A stretch of 22,028 nt of DNA. Source: Prevotella sp. UBA2809 (GTDB lineage: Bacteria > Bacteroidota > Bacteroidia > Bacteroidales > Bacteroidaceae). The DNA lies in NCBI GenBank assembly GCA_002351725.1, contig DEHD01000043.1, forward strand, positions 14,734 to 36,761, read 5' to 3'. The notes beneath the pieces were generated by a model. The model did no database searches, was not told where the DNA came from, and worked only from the letters and a program-made list of their open reading frames with translations. Of the stretch, positions 7,321-13,965 are shown in pieces (position 1 is the first letter of the stretch; each line of letters begins with the position of its first letter). The translations under genes were made by a program, and so were the position numbers.

Positions 7321-8574
7321 ATGGAAAAAACCGAAAAGGAAATATTGCTTCAACAATATGCAGATGCAAATCGCAAGTTAACCCTTGCTCAAGAACAGCT
7401 TGCTATTGCTAACCAGAAGCTTAAGGAATACGAAGAGATGGCCCAAAAGGCAGAGAAGGCGAGTCAGATGAAATCGCTCTTCCTTGCTAACATGAGCCAC
7501 GAAATCCGTACTCCTCTTAACGCCATCGAAGGTTTTTCACGTGTACTTGTTGAGACTGATTCACAGGACGACCGTATGAAGTTTTTCGAGATTATCGAAA
7601 GTAACAACAACCGTCTGCAGAGTCTTGTGAACGAGATCCTCGATCTATCGCGTGTAGAATCTGGTGAAATTGTGATGAAGAAGACGAGCACAGATCTTAA
7701 CCAGCTTTGCGACAGCATCAAGAACCTGTTTAAGTTCCGCTGCCCTGAGACTCTTCAGTTGGTATGGAAAAAGCCAAACATGGCAGTAACCTTCAATACC
7801 GATGCAAACCGAATCACTCAGGTTTTCTCAAACCTCATTAGTAATGCACTTAAGCACACTCCCACAGGTAGCATCAATTATGGCTATCGTATGAAGGACG
7901 AAGGTGCTAACATAGAATTCTTTGTTCAAGATACCGGTTCTGGTATCGATCCTAAGGATATACCACATCTTTTCGAGACATACGTATCACGCGACGCAGA
8001 AACCAGCAATAACGGCTACGGCCTTGGTTTGGCGCTATGTAAGATTATTATAGAGAAACTTGGTGGACAGATATTTGTAGAGTCAGAACTTGGAAAGGGC
8101 TCATTATTCCGTTTTGTACTGCCATTCGAGGGTACAATTGGTGGTATGGTGCCAACCCGCAACACCACAACATCAAATGTTCGCACCATCCGTGTTAGTG
8201 GGCGTCCTGATGACATGAACAAGAAGGTTATACTTGTGGCAGAAGACGAGGATAGTAACTATGAGCTTGTAAAGATAGTACTCCACAAGCGCTATCGCCT
8301 AATCCGTGCCCATAATGGCATCGAGGCTGTAACCCTCAATGAGGAGGAACATCCAGACCTCATTCTTATGGATATCCGCATGCCTGAAATGAATGGTCTT
8401 GATGCCACCCGCATCATCAAGGAGGTTGACTCACATACACCAGTAATTGCACTCAGCGCCTATGCATTTGAGGAGAATATACGTGATGCAAAGAATGCAG
8501 GATGCGATGAGTTTATGGCAAAACCATTCAAAGTAGAAAATCTGATCGAGATGGTTGGTAAGTATCTCGACTAA
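7321..8574 (+). CDS. Cytosolic hybrid histidine kinase (HisKA-HATPase-REC)
   Basis: A 417-residue two-component protein combining a kinase core and a receiver. Residues 1-50 form a charged, heptad-rich, probable coiled coil. HisKA follows with phospho-accepting H60 in MSHEIRTPLNAI. The ATPase domain shows the N box NLISNALKHT (171-180), G1 DTGSGI (204-209) and G2 GYGLGLAL (232-239). A linker leads to a receiver at about 302-417 with acidic E308-D309, phosphorylated D351 in MDIRMPEMNG and K401 in KPF. There is no signal peptide, membrane helix, PAS or GAF domain, so the input must come through the coiled coil or a partner, and no output domain is present. The EEP-fold gene follows after 27 bp, probably on the same transcript. 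A separate histidine phosphotransfer protein would be expected elsewhere. Confidence 0.92.
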   Translation: MEKTEKEILLQQYADANRKLTLAQEQLAIANQKLKEYEEMAQKAEKASQMKSLFLANMSHEIRTPLNAIEGFSRVLVETDSQDDRMKFFEIIESNNNRLQSLVNEILDLSRVESGEIVMKKTSTDLNQLCDSIKNLFKFRCPETLQLVWKKPNMAVTFNTDANRITQVFSNLISNALKHTPTGSINYGYRMKDEGANIEFFVQDTGSGIDPKDIPHLFETYVSRDAETSNNGYGLGLALCKIIIEKLGGQIFVESELGKGSLFRFVLPFEGTIGGMVPTRNTTTSNVRTIRVSGRPDDMNKKVILVAEDEDSNYELVKIVLHKRYRLIRAHNGIEAVTLNEEEHPDLILMDIRMPEMNGLDATRIIKEVDSHTPVIALSAYAFEENIRDAKNAGCDEFMAKPFKVENLIEMVGKYLD

Positions 8575-8601
8575 AACAATACCTTTTTTATTTTTCAAAT
8601 T

Positions 8602-9669
8602 ATGGGAAAATTAGCTGTACAGAAGTACTTTTCATTCACCATTCTTATTCTTACAGTTTTAGTTATGATCTTTACCCTCGTAGGTCTCTACGGTGGTGAC
8701 GTACAGCCTGCAGGTAATACAGCACGCGCAATGCTTGTTTATGCCCTACCTCTGCTGATAGCAGCTGATGTAGTGCTGCTTGTTTTCTGGCTTATCATGC
8801 GCCGTTGGCACTGGGCATTGATTCCACTCATCGCCATCTTGTGTTGCATACCATACTCTGGAACACTCTATCAGTTTGGTTCACTCGATCCCGCTGCCGA
8901 CTCTAAACCAGGAATAAAGATTGCAACTTACAACGTTGCTATGTTCGGTCGCGAAACATCAGGATTTGTTGCAATGGACATTCTGTCGGAAATGAAGAAG
9001 CAGAAGGTCGATGTGGTTTGTTTCCAGGAGTACAACGATAATCGTGGCGACAAGAAGAACTCTGATTCATATAAAGAGTATTTCCCATATATGGCACAGG
9101 GCGAGAGCGACATGATGATATACAGCCGCTACCCAATCCGAAAGAATAAGAATTTGAATTTCGAGATGACCAACAATAGTGCTATGTGGGCCGAAATTGA
9201 TGTAAAGGGCACAATTATCCGTGTCTACAATGCCCACCTTGAGACTACAGGTATCAACAGCACTATACACAAAGCTGGCAAACTGATGAATCAGGGCATG
9301 GATATAGAGAGTAATGCACTACTGCGTGCCTTCTACGGCAACTACACCCTTGGCATGATAGCACGTTCTGGTCAGGCAAATGTTCTTGCAATGGATATGC
9401 GCGAGTGTGAAGCACCTATCATTGTATGTGGTGACTTTAACGATGTACCCTACTCTTACGTCTACAACACAATGCTTGGTGATAAAGTCGACGGATTCAA
9501 AGAGTGCGGTAGCGGTTTTATGTACACCTTCCGTGGTGGCAATAAGAAGGTACGTATCGACTATATATTCCATGACAAAGGTATGCAGGGCTTAACCTAC
9601 TACAAACGCGAGCTAAGCTACTCCGACCACAACCCGGTTTTCATGAAGATTGCACTTAATCAGCAATAA
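8602..9669 (+). CDS. Membrane-anchored endonuclease/exonuclease/phosphatase (EEP) family protein
   Basis: A 355-residue protein with three N-terminal membrane helices (about 10-29, 43-66, 70-86) and a C-terminal EEP (DNase-I-like) domain from about 105. The active-site pattern is complete: N111 in ATYNVAMF, E143 in FQEY, H212 in NAHLETT, D278 and N280 in GDFND, D320 in RIDYIF, and S341-D342-H343 before NPV. EEP enzymes hydrolyse phosphodiesters or phosphomonoesters in nucleic acids, inositol phosphates or lipids. With three helices the domain most likely faces the periplasm, so a lipid-like or sugar-phosphate substrate is as plausible as DNA; I cannot decide. It follows the hybrid kinase closely and ends just before a strong terminator. 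Confidence 0.88.
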   Translation: MGKLAVQKYFSFTILILTVLVMIFTLVGLYGGDVQPAGNTARAMLVYALPLLIAADVVLLVFWLIMRRWHWALIPLIAILCCIPYSGTLYQFGSLDPAADSKPGIKIATYNVAMFGRETSGFVAMDILSEMKKQKVDVVCFQEYNDNRGDKKNSDSYKEYFPYMAQGESDMMIYSRYPIRKNKNLNFEMTNNSAMWAEIDVKGTIIRVYNAHLETTGINSTIHKAGKLMNQGMDIESNALLRAFYGNYTLGMIARSGQANVLAMDMRECEAPIIVCGDFNDVPYSYVYNTMLGDKVDGFKECGSGFMYTFRGGNKKVRIDYIFHDKGMQGLTYYKRELSYSDHNPVFMKIALNQQ

Positions 9670-9674
9670 AATAT

Positions 9675-9711
9675 GGCGCGGCCCCCAAAACGGATGCCGC
9701 GCTAATTTTTT
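9675..9711. terminator. Strong GC-rich terminator, probably bidirectional
   Basis: GCGCGGC (9676-9682) pairs perfectly with GCCGCGC (9696-9702) around a 13-nt loop and is followed on the plus strand by TAATTTTTT, a classical intrinsic terminator for the kinase/EEP transcript. On the minus strand the hairpin is followed by a weaker ATATTTTATT, so it could also end the small minus-strand gene whose stop codon (9710-9712) touches it. Confidence 0.85.
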
Positions 9712-9811
9712 AGGTATACCATATAGATGGCATTTGTTGCTGTGTACTGGATTCGACACTTTTGTTGTCGATCTTCATTTTTTCGTCTTTTACATCGTTT
9801 TTAGTTGACAT
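9710..9811 (-). CDS. Putative 33-residue small protein with a strong Shine-Dalgarno
   Basis: ATG at 9811-9809 to TAA at 9712-9710 encodes 33 residues, starting MSTKNDVKDEKMKIDNKSVE and ending SSTQQQMPSIWYT. It is hydrophilic and lysine/aspartate-rich for about 20 residues, then Ser/Gln-rich, with an aromatic tail (IWY); it has no membrane helix or signal peptide. I do not recognise it. Three things argue it is real: a perfect GGAGG (9824-9820) lies 8 nt before the start, whereas no other gene here has one; a TATATTTG -7 box lies at 9850-9843; and the stop abuts a hairpin that can terminate on this strand. It stands between an EEP-fold gene and an AlaX-like gene. Chance cannot be excluded for 33 codons without homologues. 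Confidence 0.6.
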   Translation of the reverse strand: MSTKNDVKDEKMKIDNKSVESSTQQQMPSIWYT

Positions 9812-9819
9812 ACGCAGTT

Positions 9820-9824
9820 CCTCC
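9820..9824 (-). promoter_or_regulatory. Perfect Shine-Dalgarno GGAGG
   Basis: The minus strand reads GGAGG, 8 nt before ATG 9811. Ribosomes of this phylum usually do not use Shine-Dalgarno pairing, because the anti-SD is reported to be sequestered by bS21, bS18 and bS6 in Flavobacterium. A strong SD before a gene is thus exceptional and marks the start at 9811. Confidence 0.6.
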
Positions 9825-9842
9825 GGTGATTTTTAGTTACTG

Positions 9843-9850
9843 CAAATATA
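9843..9850 (-). promoter_or_regulatory. -7 box for the 33-residue small gene
   Basis: The minus strand reads TATATTTG, matching TAnnTTTG, and predicts a transcript start near 9837, about 25 nt before the ATG. The region where a -33 element would lie (about 9868-9874) is part of the dyad at 9860-9874. Confidence 0.5.
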
Positions 9851-9859
9851 TGCAAAAAA

Positions 9860-9874
9860 GAAACATGATGTTTC
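9860..9874. promoter_or_regulatory. 7+1+7 inverted repeat over the -33 region, possible operator
   Basis: GAAACAT, one central G, then ATGTTTC: a perfect dyad with a 1-bp centre. It lies 10-24 bp upstream of the -7 box at 9843-9850 on the minus strand, which is where an operator controlling the small gene would be expected. Confidence 0.35.
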
Positions 9875-9890
9875 CTAACAACGTCTTTTT

Positions 9891-9918
9891 TAGGGCATAT
9901 TAACAATTTTATGTCCTA
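9891..9918. repeat. 9-bp inverted repeat (hairpin) downstream of the AlaX-like gene
   Basis: TAGGGCATA (9891-9899) can pair with TATGTCCTA (9910-9918), with one G-U pair, around a 10-nt loop. On the minus strand no T-run follows, so it is not a good intrinsic terminator for the AlaX-like gene. It may be a structured 3' end or upstream leader; nothing else is evident in the 150-bp gap 9812-9961 apart from this, the dyad and the -7 box. Confidence 0.35.
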
Positions 9919-9961
9919 TGTAGTATTTTTATTCAGAATAAATCCAAAGACATATTATTAT

Positions 9962-10426
9962 CTATACTATCTTGAATCGAACACGGAAAGAATGCTCCTG
10001 TTCATCCCAGTTTGTGCCAAGAAGCTCGAAACGACCTATCTGAGAAGTAGAACGCACATGTTTACCTATACACGGACAAACATCGTAATCACCAATACGA
10101 ACAAGACGGATAGTTTCTGAGGCATCATCTGGCAGACGGTCGAGCGAGACATCATCGGGAAGATTATCACGAGTTACAAATTCAAACGTTACTGGCAAAT
10201 CTTCATCTATTAGCTCATTCATACGGCGCTCTATTTCGCGCTCATCTTGTCGAGAAGGTTTCTGATCAAGATGAAAACTCATCTTGCTTTTCTTACGCTC
10301 TACATGAGCATTAAAAGAACGACCACAATCGAACATGCGGATCATTGTCTGATTCAACAGATGCTCAGCTGTATGAGCAGGTGGAAACTCTTCTTTGTTA
10401 TGCTCGTTAAGTATATAATCGGCCAT
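9962..10426 (-). CDS. Short AlaX-type alanyl-tRNA editing domain protein
   Basis: A 154-residue stand-alone editing domain of the AlaRS/ThrRS second additional domain family, which hydrolyses mischarged tRNA (Ser- or Gly-tRNA-Ala in AlaX) in trans. The zinc-binding signature is complete: H18 and H22 in HTAEHLLNQ, then C119 and H123 in CPCIGKHV. Other marks are HVERKKSKMSFHL at 41-53 and the closing STSQIGRFELL. I chose ATG 10424-10426 (MADYILNEHN) rather than the longer frame to 10519, because the extra residues are AT-rich spacer and a promoter lies within them. AlaX-S type is likely given the small size; the exact tRNA target cannot be read. The gene has its own promoter and is followed, after 150 bp, by the 33-codon gene on the same strand. 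Confidence 0.87.
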   Translation of the reverse strand: MADYILNEHNKEEFPPAHTAEHLLNQTMIRMFDCGRSFNAHVERKKSKMSFHLDQKPSRQDEREIERRMNELIDEDLPVTFEFVTRDNLPDDVSLDRLPDDASETIRLVRIGDYDVCPCIGKHVRSTSQIGRFELLGTNWDEQEHSFRVRFKIV

Positions 10427-10445
10427 ATTTTCTTTAATTTGGGCA

Positions 10446-10477
10446 CAAAAATACAAATTTAATAGAAAAAAAACAAA
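10446..10477 (-). promoter_or_regulatory. Promoter (-33 TTTG, -7 TATTTTTG) of the AlaX-like gene
   Basis: On the minus strand TTTG (10477-10474) and TATTTTTG (10453-10446) are 20 bp apart, a good Bacteroidetes promoter. The predicted transcript start near 10440 leaves a leader of about 14 nt before ATG 10426, which excludes the longer reading from 10519. Confidence 0.65.
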
Positions 10478-10546
10478 TGTTTTGCAACTTTTCGGGTACT
10501 TGCGTCGTCTAATGTACAAAGATTAATCAATTAAATATATAAAATT

Positions 10547-11221
10547 ATGAAAAAAGTATTGTTTTTAATGATGAGCGTTTTAGCTCTTACTTCGTGCAAA
10601 GTTGACTTAAAGGGATGGGACACCAACCTTATTGAGGAAAGCGGCAAAGTCATTACAAAGGAGTACAAACTGAAGCCATTCGAAGAGGTGCACATGCGCT
10701 GTGTGGGAGCTGTTGAGATTATTCAGAACGAGAAGAAAAGCGGTACTGTAGAGCTGACAGCACCTGAGAATTATATTGAGTTGTATAAGTTTGAGAACAA
10801 CGGCGACGAGCTTGAAATAAACTTTGCAAAACAGCACGTAAACATACATACCCAAAATGTGAAGATTAAAGTATATACCAACGACCTGTTAGCACTGAAA
10901 AACAGTGGTGCATCGAGCATCAAGATGGACAGTCTGGACACCGATAAGATTGATATAGTAAACAGCGGTGTTGGCAGCATAACAATAGGCGGATTAGCCG
11001 ACAACGTAAAACTTCAGAACAGCGGTGTTGGCAGTATTAACGCAGAAAAGCTTAAAGCACTGAATGTAAAAGCAAATGTATCGGGTGTAGGTAGCATAAC
11101 ATGCTATGCTTCAGAGAAGATAGAAGGCCGTGTTTCGGGTGTAGGTTCACTGAAATATGCAGGAAACCCAAAGCATAAGGATACAAAACGAACTGGCGTT
11201 GGGAGCATCGGTGAGATGTAA
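10547..11221 (+). CDS. Head-GIN domain (DUF2807) lipoprotein
   Basis: A 224-residue lipoprotein: signal peptide with lipobox LTSC and lipidated C17, then a DUF2807 (putative auto-transporter adhesin, head-GIN) domain from about 40. The domain is a predicted beta-solenoid; here the turn motif NSGVGSI or close variants recurs at about 120, 140, 159, 179, 197 and 216, every 18-20 residues. The repeat is visible in the DNA as a 17-bp direct repeat (10961-10977 and 11018-11034, 57 bp or 19 codons apart), which suggests growth of the solenoid by duplication. Proteins of this family are exported to the outer membrane or periplasm; their biochemical role is not established. It is alone on its strand and converges on the amylase gene across a shared terminator. 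Confidence 0.88.
   Translation: MKKVLFLMMSVLALTSCKVDLKGWDTNLIEESGKVITKEYKLKPFEEVHMRCVGAVEIIQNEKKSGTVELTAPENYIELYKFENNGDELEINFAKQHVNIHTQNVKIKVYTNDLLALKNSGASSIKMDSLDTDKIDIVNSGVGSITIGGLADNVKLQNSGVGSINAEKLKALNVKANVSGVGSITCYASEKIEGRVSGVGSLKYAGNPKHKDTKRTGVGSIGEM
10961..11034 (+). repeat. 17-bp direct repeat encoding solenoid turns
   Basis: AACAGCGGTGTTGGCAG occurs at 10961-10977 and again at 11018-11034, exactly 57 bp apart and in the same frame. It encodes the NSGVGS turn of two successive beta-solenoid coils in the head-GIN lipoprotein. Exact identity at DNA level suggests recent duplication or gene conversion between coils. Confidence 0.8.
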
Positions 11222-11228
11222 AAAGAAA

Positions 11229-11257
11229 CGGGGGGATCACGAATCCCCCCGAACTTT
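11229..11257. terminator. Perfect 9-bp hairpin, bidirectional terminator
   Basis: CGGGGGGAT (11229-11237) pairs perfectly with ATCCCCCCG (11243-11251) around a CACGA loop. On the plus strand AACTTTTG follows; on the minus strand TTTCTTTTT follows (11228-11220). It separates the convergent head-GIN lipoprotein and GH13 amylase genes and can stop transcription from both sides. Confidence 0.85.
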
Positions 11258-11272
11258 TGTATCAGTCTTTTG

Positions 11273-12928
11273 TCATGCCTTGAATTTCAATACTATAGCA
11301 CTAAGCGGATCTACGACCAAAGGAATCTCACTATCACGCTTAAGAGTAATCTTAAACTGAGAACCTGTAAGCAAATCAGTAGCCACAGCATTTTTCTCTT
11401 TAATACTTAGGAAGTCGAATGCGTGGGCAGGAATGGTAACATTAACTGCAGCAGTACTGTCGTCAAAATTAGACACAACAAGCAGAACTTCAGCCCCTGC
11501 CTTTCGCAAGAAAATATACTGACGATGATATTGACCATTTACATACATAAGGTCGAACATTTGGCCTTGTGACACAGCCTTCTCACTGGCGGCAATATGC
11601 ATTACCTTATTATATATATCATACAGTTTTTTCTCATCGGCAGTTGATTTTCCTTTGGCTGCACGAACAACCGAAGGCACACTCCAATAGTCAAAGATAG
11701 TGGTGCGACCGTCATTACCACTGAATCCCTCCTTATCCATACCGCGCTCACCATACTCTTGTCCGAAGTAAATCATGAGTGGGTTCTGTTGAAGCAGAGC
11801 CAACACAACCAAACCTGGCACTCCCCTGCGGGCATCACCAGCAAAGAACTGGCTGGCGATACGCTGCTCGTCATGATTTTCAAGGAAATATAGCATATGC
11901 TGACGGATATCATCGGTAGCCTGCCATGCACCTGTGATAGCATGAGTACTCTGCCTGCCACACATAACATCGCGAACAGTATCGTACATTCCTACTTTGT
12001 CGTAGAGATAATCGAAACCTGCACCGAGATAATTGCGATATTCGGCTGGGTTATAAACCTCACCAATAAATACAACATCCGGATAGCGGTACTTTACCTT
12101 ATCTGTAGCCCAGTGCCAGAAAGCGGCAGGCACCATCTCAGCCATATCGCAACGGAAACCATCAACACCCTTTGCTGCCCAGAAAAGCAATATCTCAGTC
12201 ATCTTATCCCATGTGTTCGGAATAGGATTAAAGTGCCCAATACGGCCTGCATAGTAATCAAGACCATAGTTTAATTTAACGGTCTCATACCAGTCATTCA
12301 TACCTGGTGCATTGTGGAAACAGTCGTTACCTGTGGCTTTGGCAGGCTCTTCTATATATGGTTCTGCCTCACCATGATATAGGTCGAGATAAGGTGTGAA
12401 TCGCTGACCTGGACAATAATAGAAGTTGTTCTGCGGATCGAAACCATTCTGTTGATTATCCTCCTCACCAAGATCCTTAACTCCCTCGGGGGCGCAGATA
12501 GAGTGATACTGTCGAGCCACATGATTAGGAACAAAGTCGATAATAACTTTTAGTCCGGCCTTATGGCTGCGGTCTATAAGAGCCTCGAACTCTGCCATAC
12601 GATTAGGAACGTCTACGGCCAGATCCGGATCGATATCGTAATAATCGGTAATTGCATAAGGAGAACCAGCCTTGCCCTTAACAACAGCCGGATGTTGGCG
12701 TGGAATGCCATAAGCAGAATAATCCGTCTGTGTGGCGTGGCGGATAACACCTGTGTACCAAATATGGCTCACGCCCATCGTCCTGATTTTTTTCAGGGCA
12801 GTGGGCGTGAAGTCGTTCAGTTTTCCGCAACCGTTCTCGGCTAGTGTACCATCCTCTTTGCGGGTGGTATTCTTGTTTCCATAAAGTCGCGTGAAAACCT
12901 GATAGATTATAATCTTACTCGATGCCAT
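11273..12928 (-). CDS. Intracellular GH13 alpha-amylase family protein
   Basis: A 551-residue GH13 glycoside hydrolase acting on alpha-glucans. Numbered from the start chosen here (ATG 12928, MASSKIIIYQ), the conserved regions are FVPNHV at about 132-137, nucleophile D261 in GFRCDMAEM, acid/base E290 in FIGEVY, and transition-state D353 in FLENHDEQR, so it should be active. A C-terminal beta domain follows (about 450-551). No signal peptide is present, so it works in the cytosol, perhaps on glycogen or imported maltooligosaccharides; maltogenic, cyclomaltodextrinase-like or branching activities cannot be told apart by eye. The gene begins inside the end of fabD (overlap 14 bp; 23 bp if the alternative ATG 12937 is used), so it is probably translationally coupled to fabD. 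Its stop lies near a bidirectional terminator. Confidence 0.88.
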   Translation of the reverse strand: MASSKIIIYQVFTRLYGNKNTTRKEDGTLAENGCGKLNDFTPTALKKIRTMGVSHIWYTGVIRHATQTDYSAYGIPRQHPAVVKGKAGSPYAITDYYDIDPDLAVDVPNRMAEFEALIDRSHKAGLKVIIDFVPNHVARQYHSICAPEGVKDLGEEDNQQNGFDPQNNFYYCPGQRFTPYLDLYHGEAEPYIEEPAKATGNDCFHNAPGMNDWYETVKLNYGLDYYAGRIGHFNPIPNTWDKMTEILLFWAAKGVDGFRCDMAEMVPAAFWHWATDKVKYRYPDVVFIGEVYNPAEYRNYLGAGFDYLYDKVGMYDTVRDVMCGRQSTHAITGAWQATDDIRQHMLYFLENHDEQRIASQFFAGDARRGVPGLVVLALLQQNPLMIYFGQEYGERGMDKEGFSGNDGRTTIFDYWSVPSVVRAAKGKSTADEKKLYDIYNKVMHIAASEKAVSQGQMFDLMYVNGQYHRQYIFLRKAGAEVLLVVSNFDDSTAAVNVTIPAHAFDFLSIKEKNAVATDLLTGSQFKITLKRDSEIPLVVDPLSAIVLKFKA

Positions 12929-13805
12929 GGGCAGCAACCTCTTTGTTGATCTTTACGATCATGCCCTGAAGTGCCTTACCAGGACCACACTCTGTGAAGT
13001 CATCAGCACCATCGGCAATCATATTCTGAACGCTCTGAGTCCAGCGAACTGAGCTGGTGAGCTGAGCAATGAGGTTAGCCTTGATCTCTGCAGGATCGGT
13101 ATGAGGCTTAGCATCTACATTCTGATAAACAGGGCACTTTGGAGTCTTAATCTCAGTAGCCTCGATAGCTGCCTGAAGCTCATCCTTAGCAGGCTGCATG
13201 AGTGGAGAGTGGAAAGCACCACCAACCTTGAGCACAAGCGCACGCTTAGCACCAGCAGCCTTGAGCTGCTCGCAAGCCTCTTCGATAGCCTCTACATTAC
13301 CTGAGATAACCAGCTGACCAGGACAGTTATAGTTAGCTGCGACAACAACACCCTTGCCCATCTTGCTAACCTCTGCACATACCTCCTCGACCTTCTCGTC
13401 AGGAAGAGCGATAATGGCAGCCATTGTTGAAGGCTGAGCCTCGCAGGCTTTCTGCATAGCCATAGCACGAGCATAAACCAGCTTCAAACCATCCTCGAAG
13501 CTAAGAGCACCAGCAGCTGTAAGAGCAGAGAACTCACCAAGAGAGTGGCCTGCAGCCATCTTTGGGTCGAAGGCATCGCCCATGCAGAGTGCTGAGATAA
13601 CACTATGGAGGAATACAGCAGGCTGAGTAACCTTGGTCTGCTTGAGCTCCTCGTCGGTACCAGCAAACATAATGTCGGTGATACGATAGCCGAGAATGTC
13701 GTTAGCCTTCTCGAAAAGTTCTTTTGCGAGCGGGTTTGTATCGTAAAGATCCTTACCCATTCCTACAAACTGAGCTCCCTGTCCGGGAAAAACAAATGCT
13801 TTCAT
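12915..13805 (-). CDS. fabD: Malonyl-CoA:ACP transacylase
   Basis: Transfers malonyl from CoA to acyl carrier protein, supplying two-carbon units for fatty-acid synthesis in the cytosol. The family signatures are clear: PGQGAQ at 7-12 with oxyanion-hole glutamine, nucleophile S88 in GHSLGE, R113 in YARAMAMQ for the malonyl carboxylate, and H199 in GGAFHSPLM. The 296-residue length is normal. The final codons overlap the start of an intracellular amylase in another frame. A TAATTTTG -7 box lies 53-60 bp upstream, in a region shared with the divergent ThiE-like operon. No other fab genes are adjacent, so in this genome fabD stands apart from a fatty-acid cluster. Confidence 0.96.
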   Translation of the reverse strand: MKAFVFPGQGAQFVGMGKDLYDTNPLAKELFEKANDILGYRITDIMFAGTDEELKQTKVTQPAVFLHSVISALCMGDAFDPKMAAGHSLGEFSALTAAGALSFEDGLKLVYARAMAMQKACEAQPSTMAAIIALPDEKVEEVCAEVSKMGKGVVVAANYNCPGQLVISGNVEAIEEACEQLKAAGAKRALVLKVGGAFHSPLMQPAKDELQAAIEATEIKTPKCPVYQNVDAKPHTDPAEIKANLIAQLTSSVRWTQSVQNMIADGADDFTECGPGKALQGMIVKINKEVAAHGIE

Positions 13806-13857
13806 TTTATTGTTACCTTTTTATTTAATTATTAAACATTTTCACCTTATCGGTGTG

Positions 13858-13865
13858 CAAAATTA
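13858..13865 (-). promoter_or_regulatory. -7 box of the fabD promoter
   Basis: The minus strand reads TAATTTTG, matching TAnnTTTG. The predicted start near 13852 gives a leader of about 45 nt. The hairpin at 13892-13922 lies just upstream of the expected -33 position. Confidence 0.55.
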
Positions 13866-13891
13866 CTAAAACTTTCTGAAAAATGCCCCTA

Positions 13892-13922
13892 TATCACCAT
13901 TTTTTTAATGAAAGTGGTGATA
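13892..13922. promoter_or_regulatory. Long dyad between divergent promoters, candidate operator
   Basis: TATCACCA (13892-13899) and TGGTGATA (13915-13922) are perfect inverted repeats; with one T-G pair and TTT/AAA the stem extends to 12 bp with a 7-nt loop. The dyad overlaps the expected -33 region of the rightward promoter (-7 at 13940-13947) and lies just upstream of the leftward fabD promoter (-7 at 13858-13865). One regulator bound here could control both fabD/amylase and the prs operon. It has no function in a mature transcript of either promoter, since it lies upstream of both predicted starts. Confidence 0.5.
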
Positions 13923-13939
13923 ATATCGAAAAATCTGTG

Positions 13940-13947
13940 TAATTTTG
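13940..13947 (+). promoter_or_regulatory. -7 box of the ThiE-like/prs operon promoter
   Basis: TAATTTTG matches TAnnTTTG and predicts a start near 13953, about 12 nt before ATG 13966. This rules out the longer reading from TTG 13945, which lies inside the box. Confidence 0.6.
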
Positions 13948-13965
13948 CACTTAGAAAGAGAACAG

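Noticed and set aside
9891..9918. Hairpin as intrinsic terminator of the AlaX-like gene
   Set aside because: On the minus strand the hairpin is followed by A-rich, not T-rich, sequence, so it lacks the U-run an intrinsic terminator needs.
10427..10519. Longer N-terminus for the AlaX-like protein (start at 10519)
   Set aside because: The extra 31 residues are translated AT-rich spacer, and the -33/-7 promoter at 10446-10477 lies within it; MADYILNEHN at 10426 begins the family-like sequence.
13945..13965. TTG start at 13945 for the ThiE-like protein
   Set aside because: The TTG is part of the -7 box TAATTTTG (13940-13947), so it would lie upstream of the transcript start.
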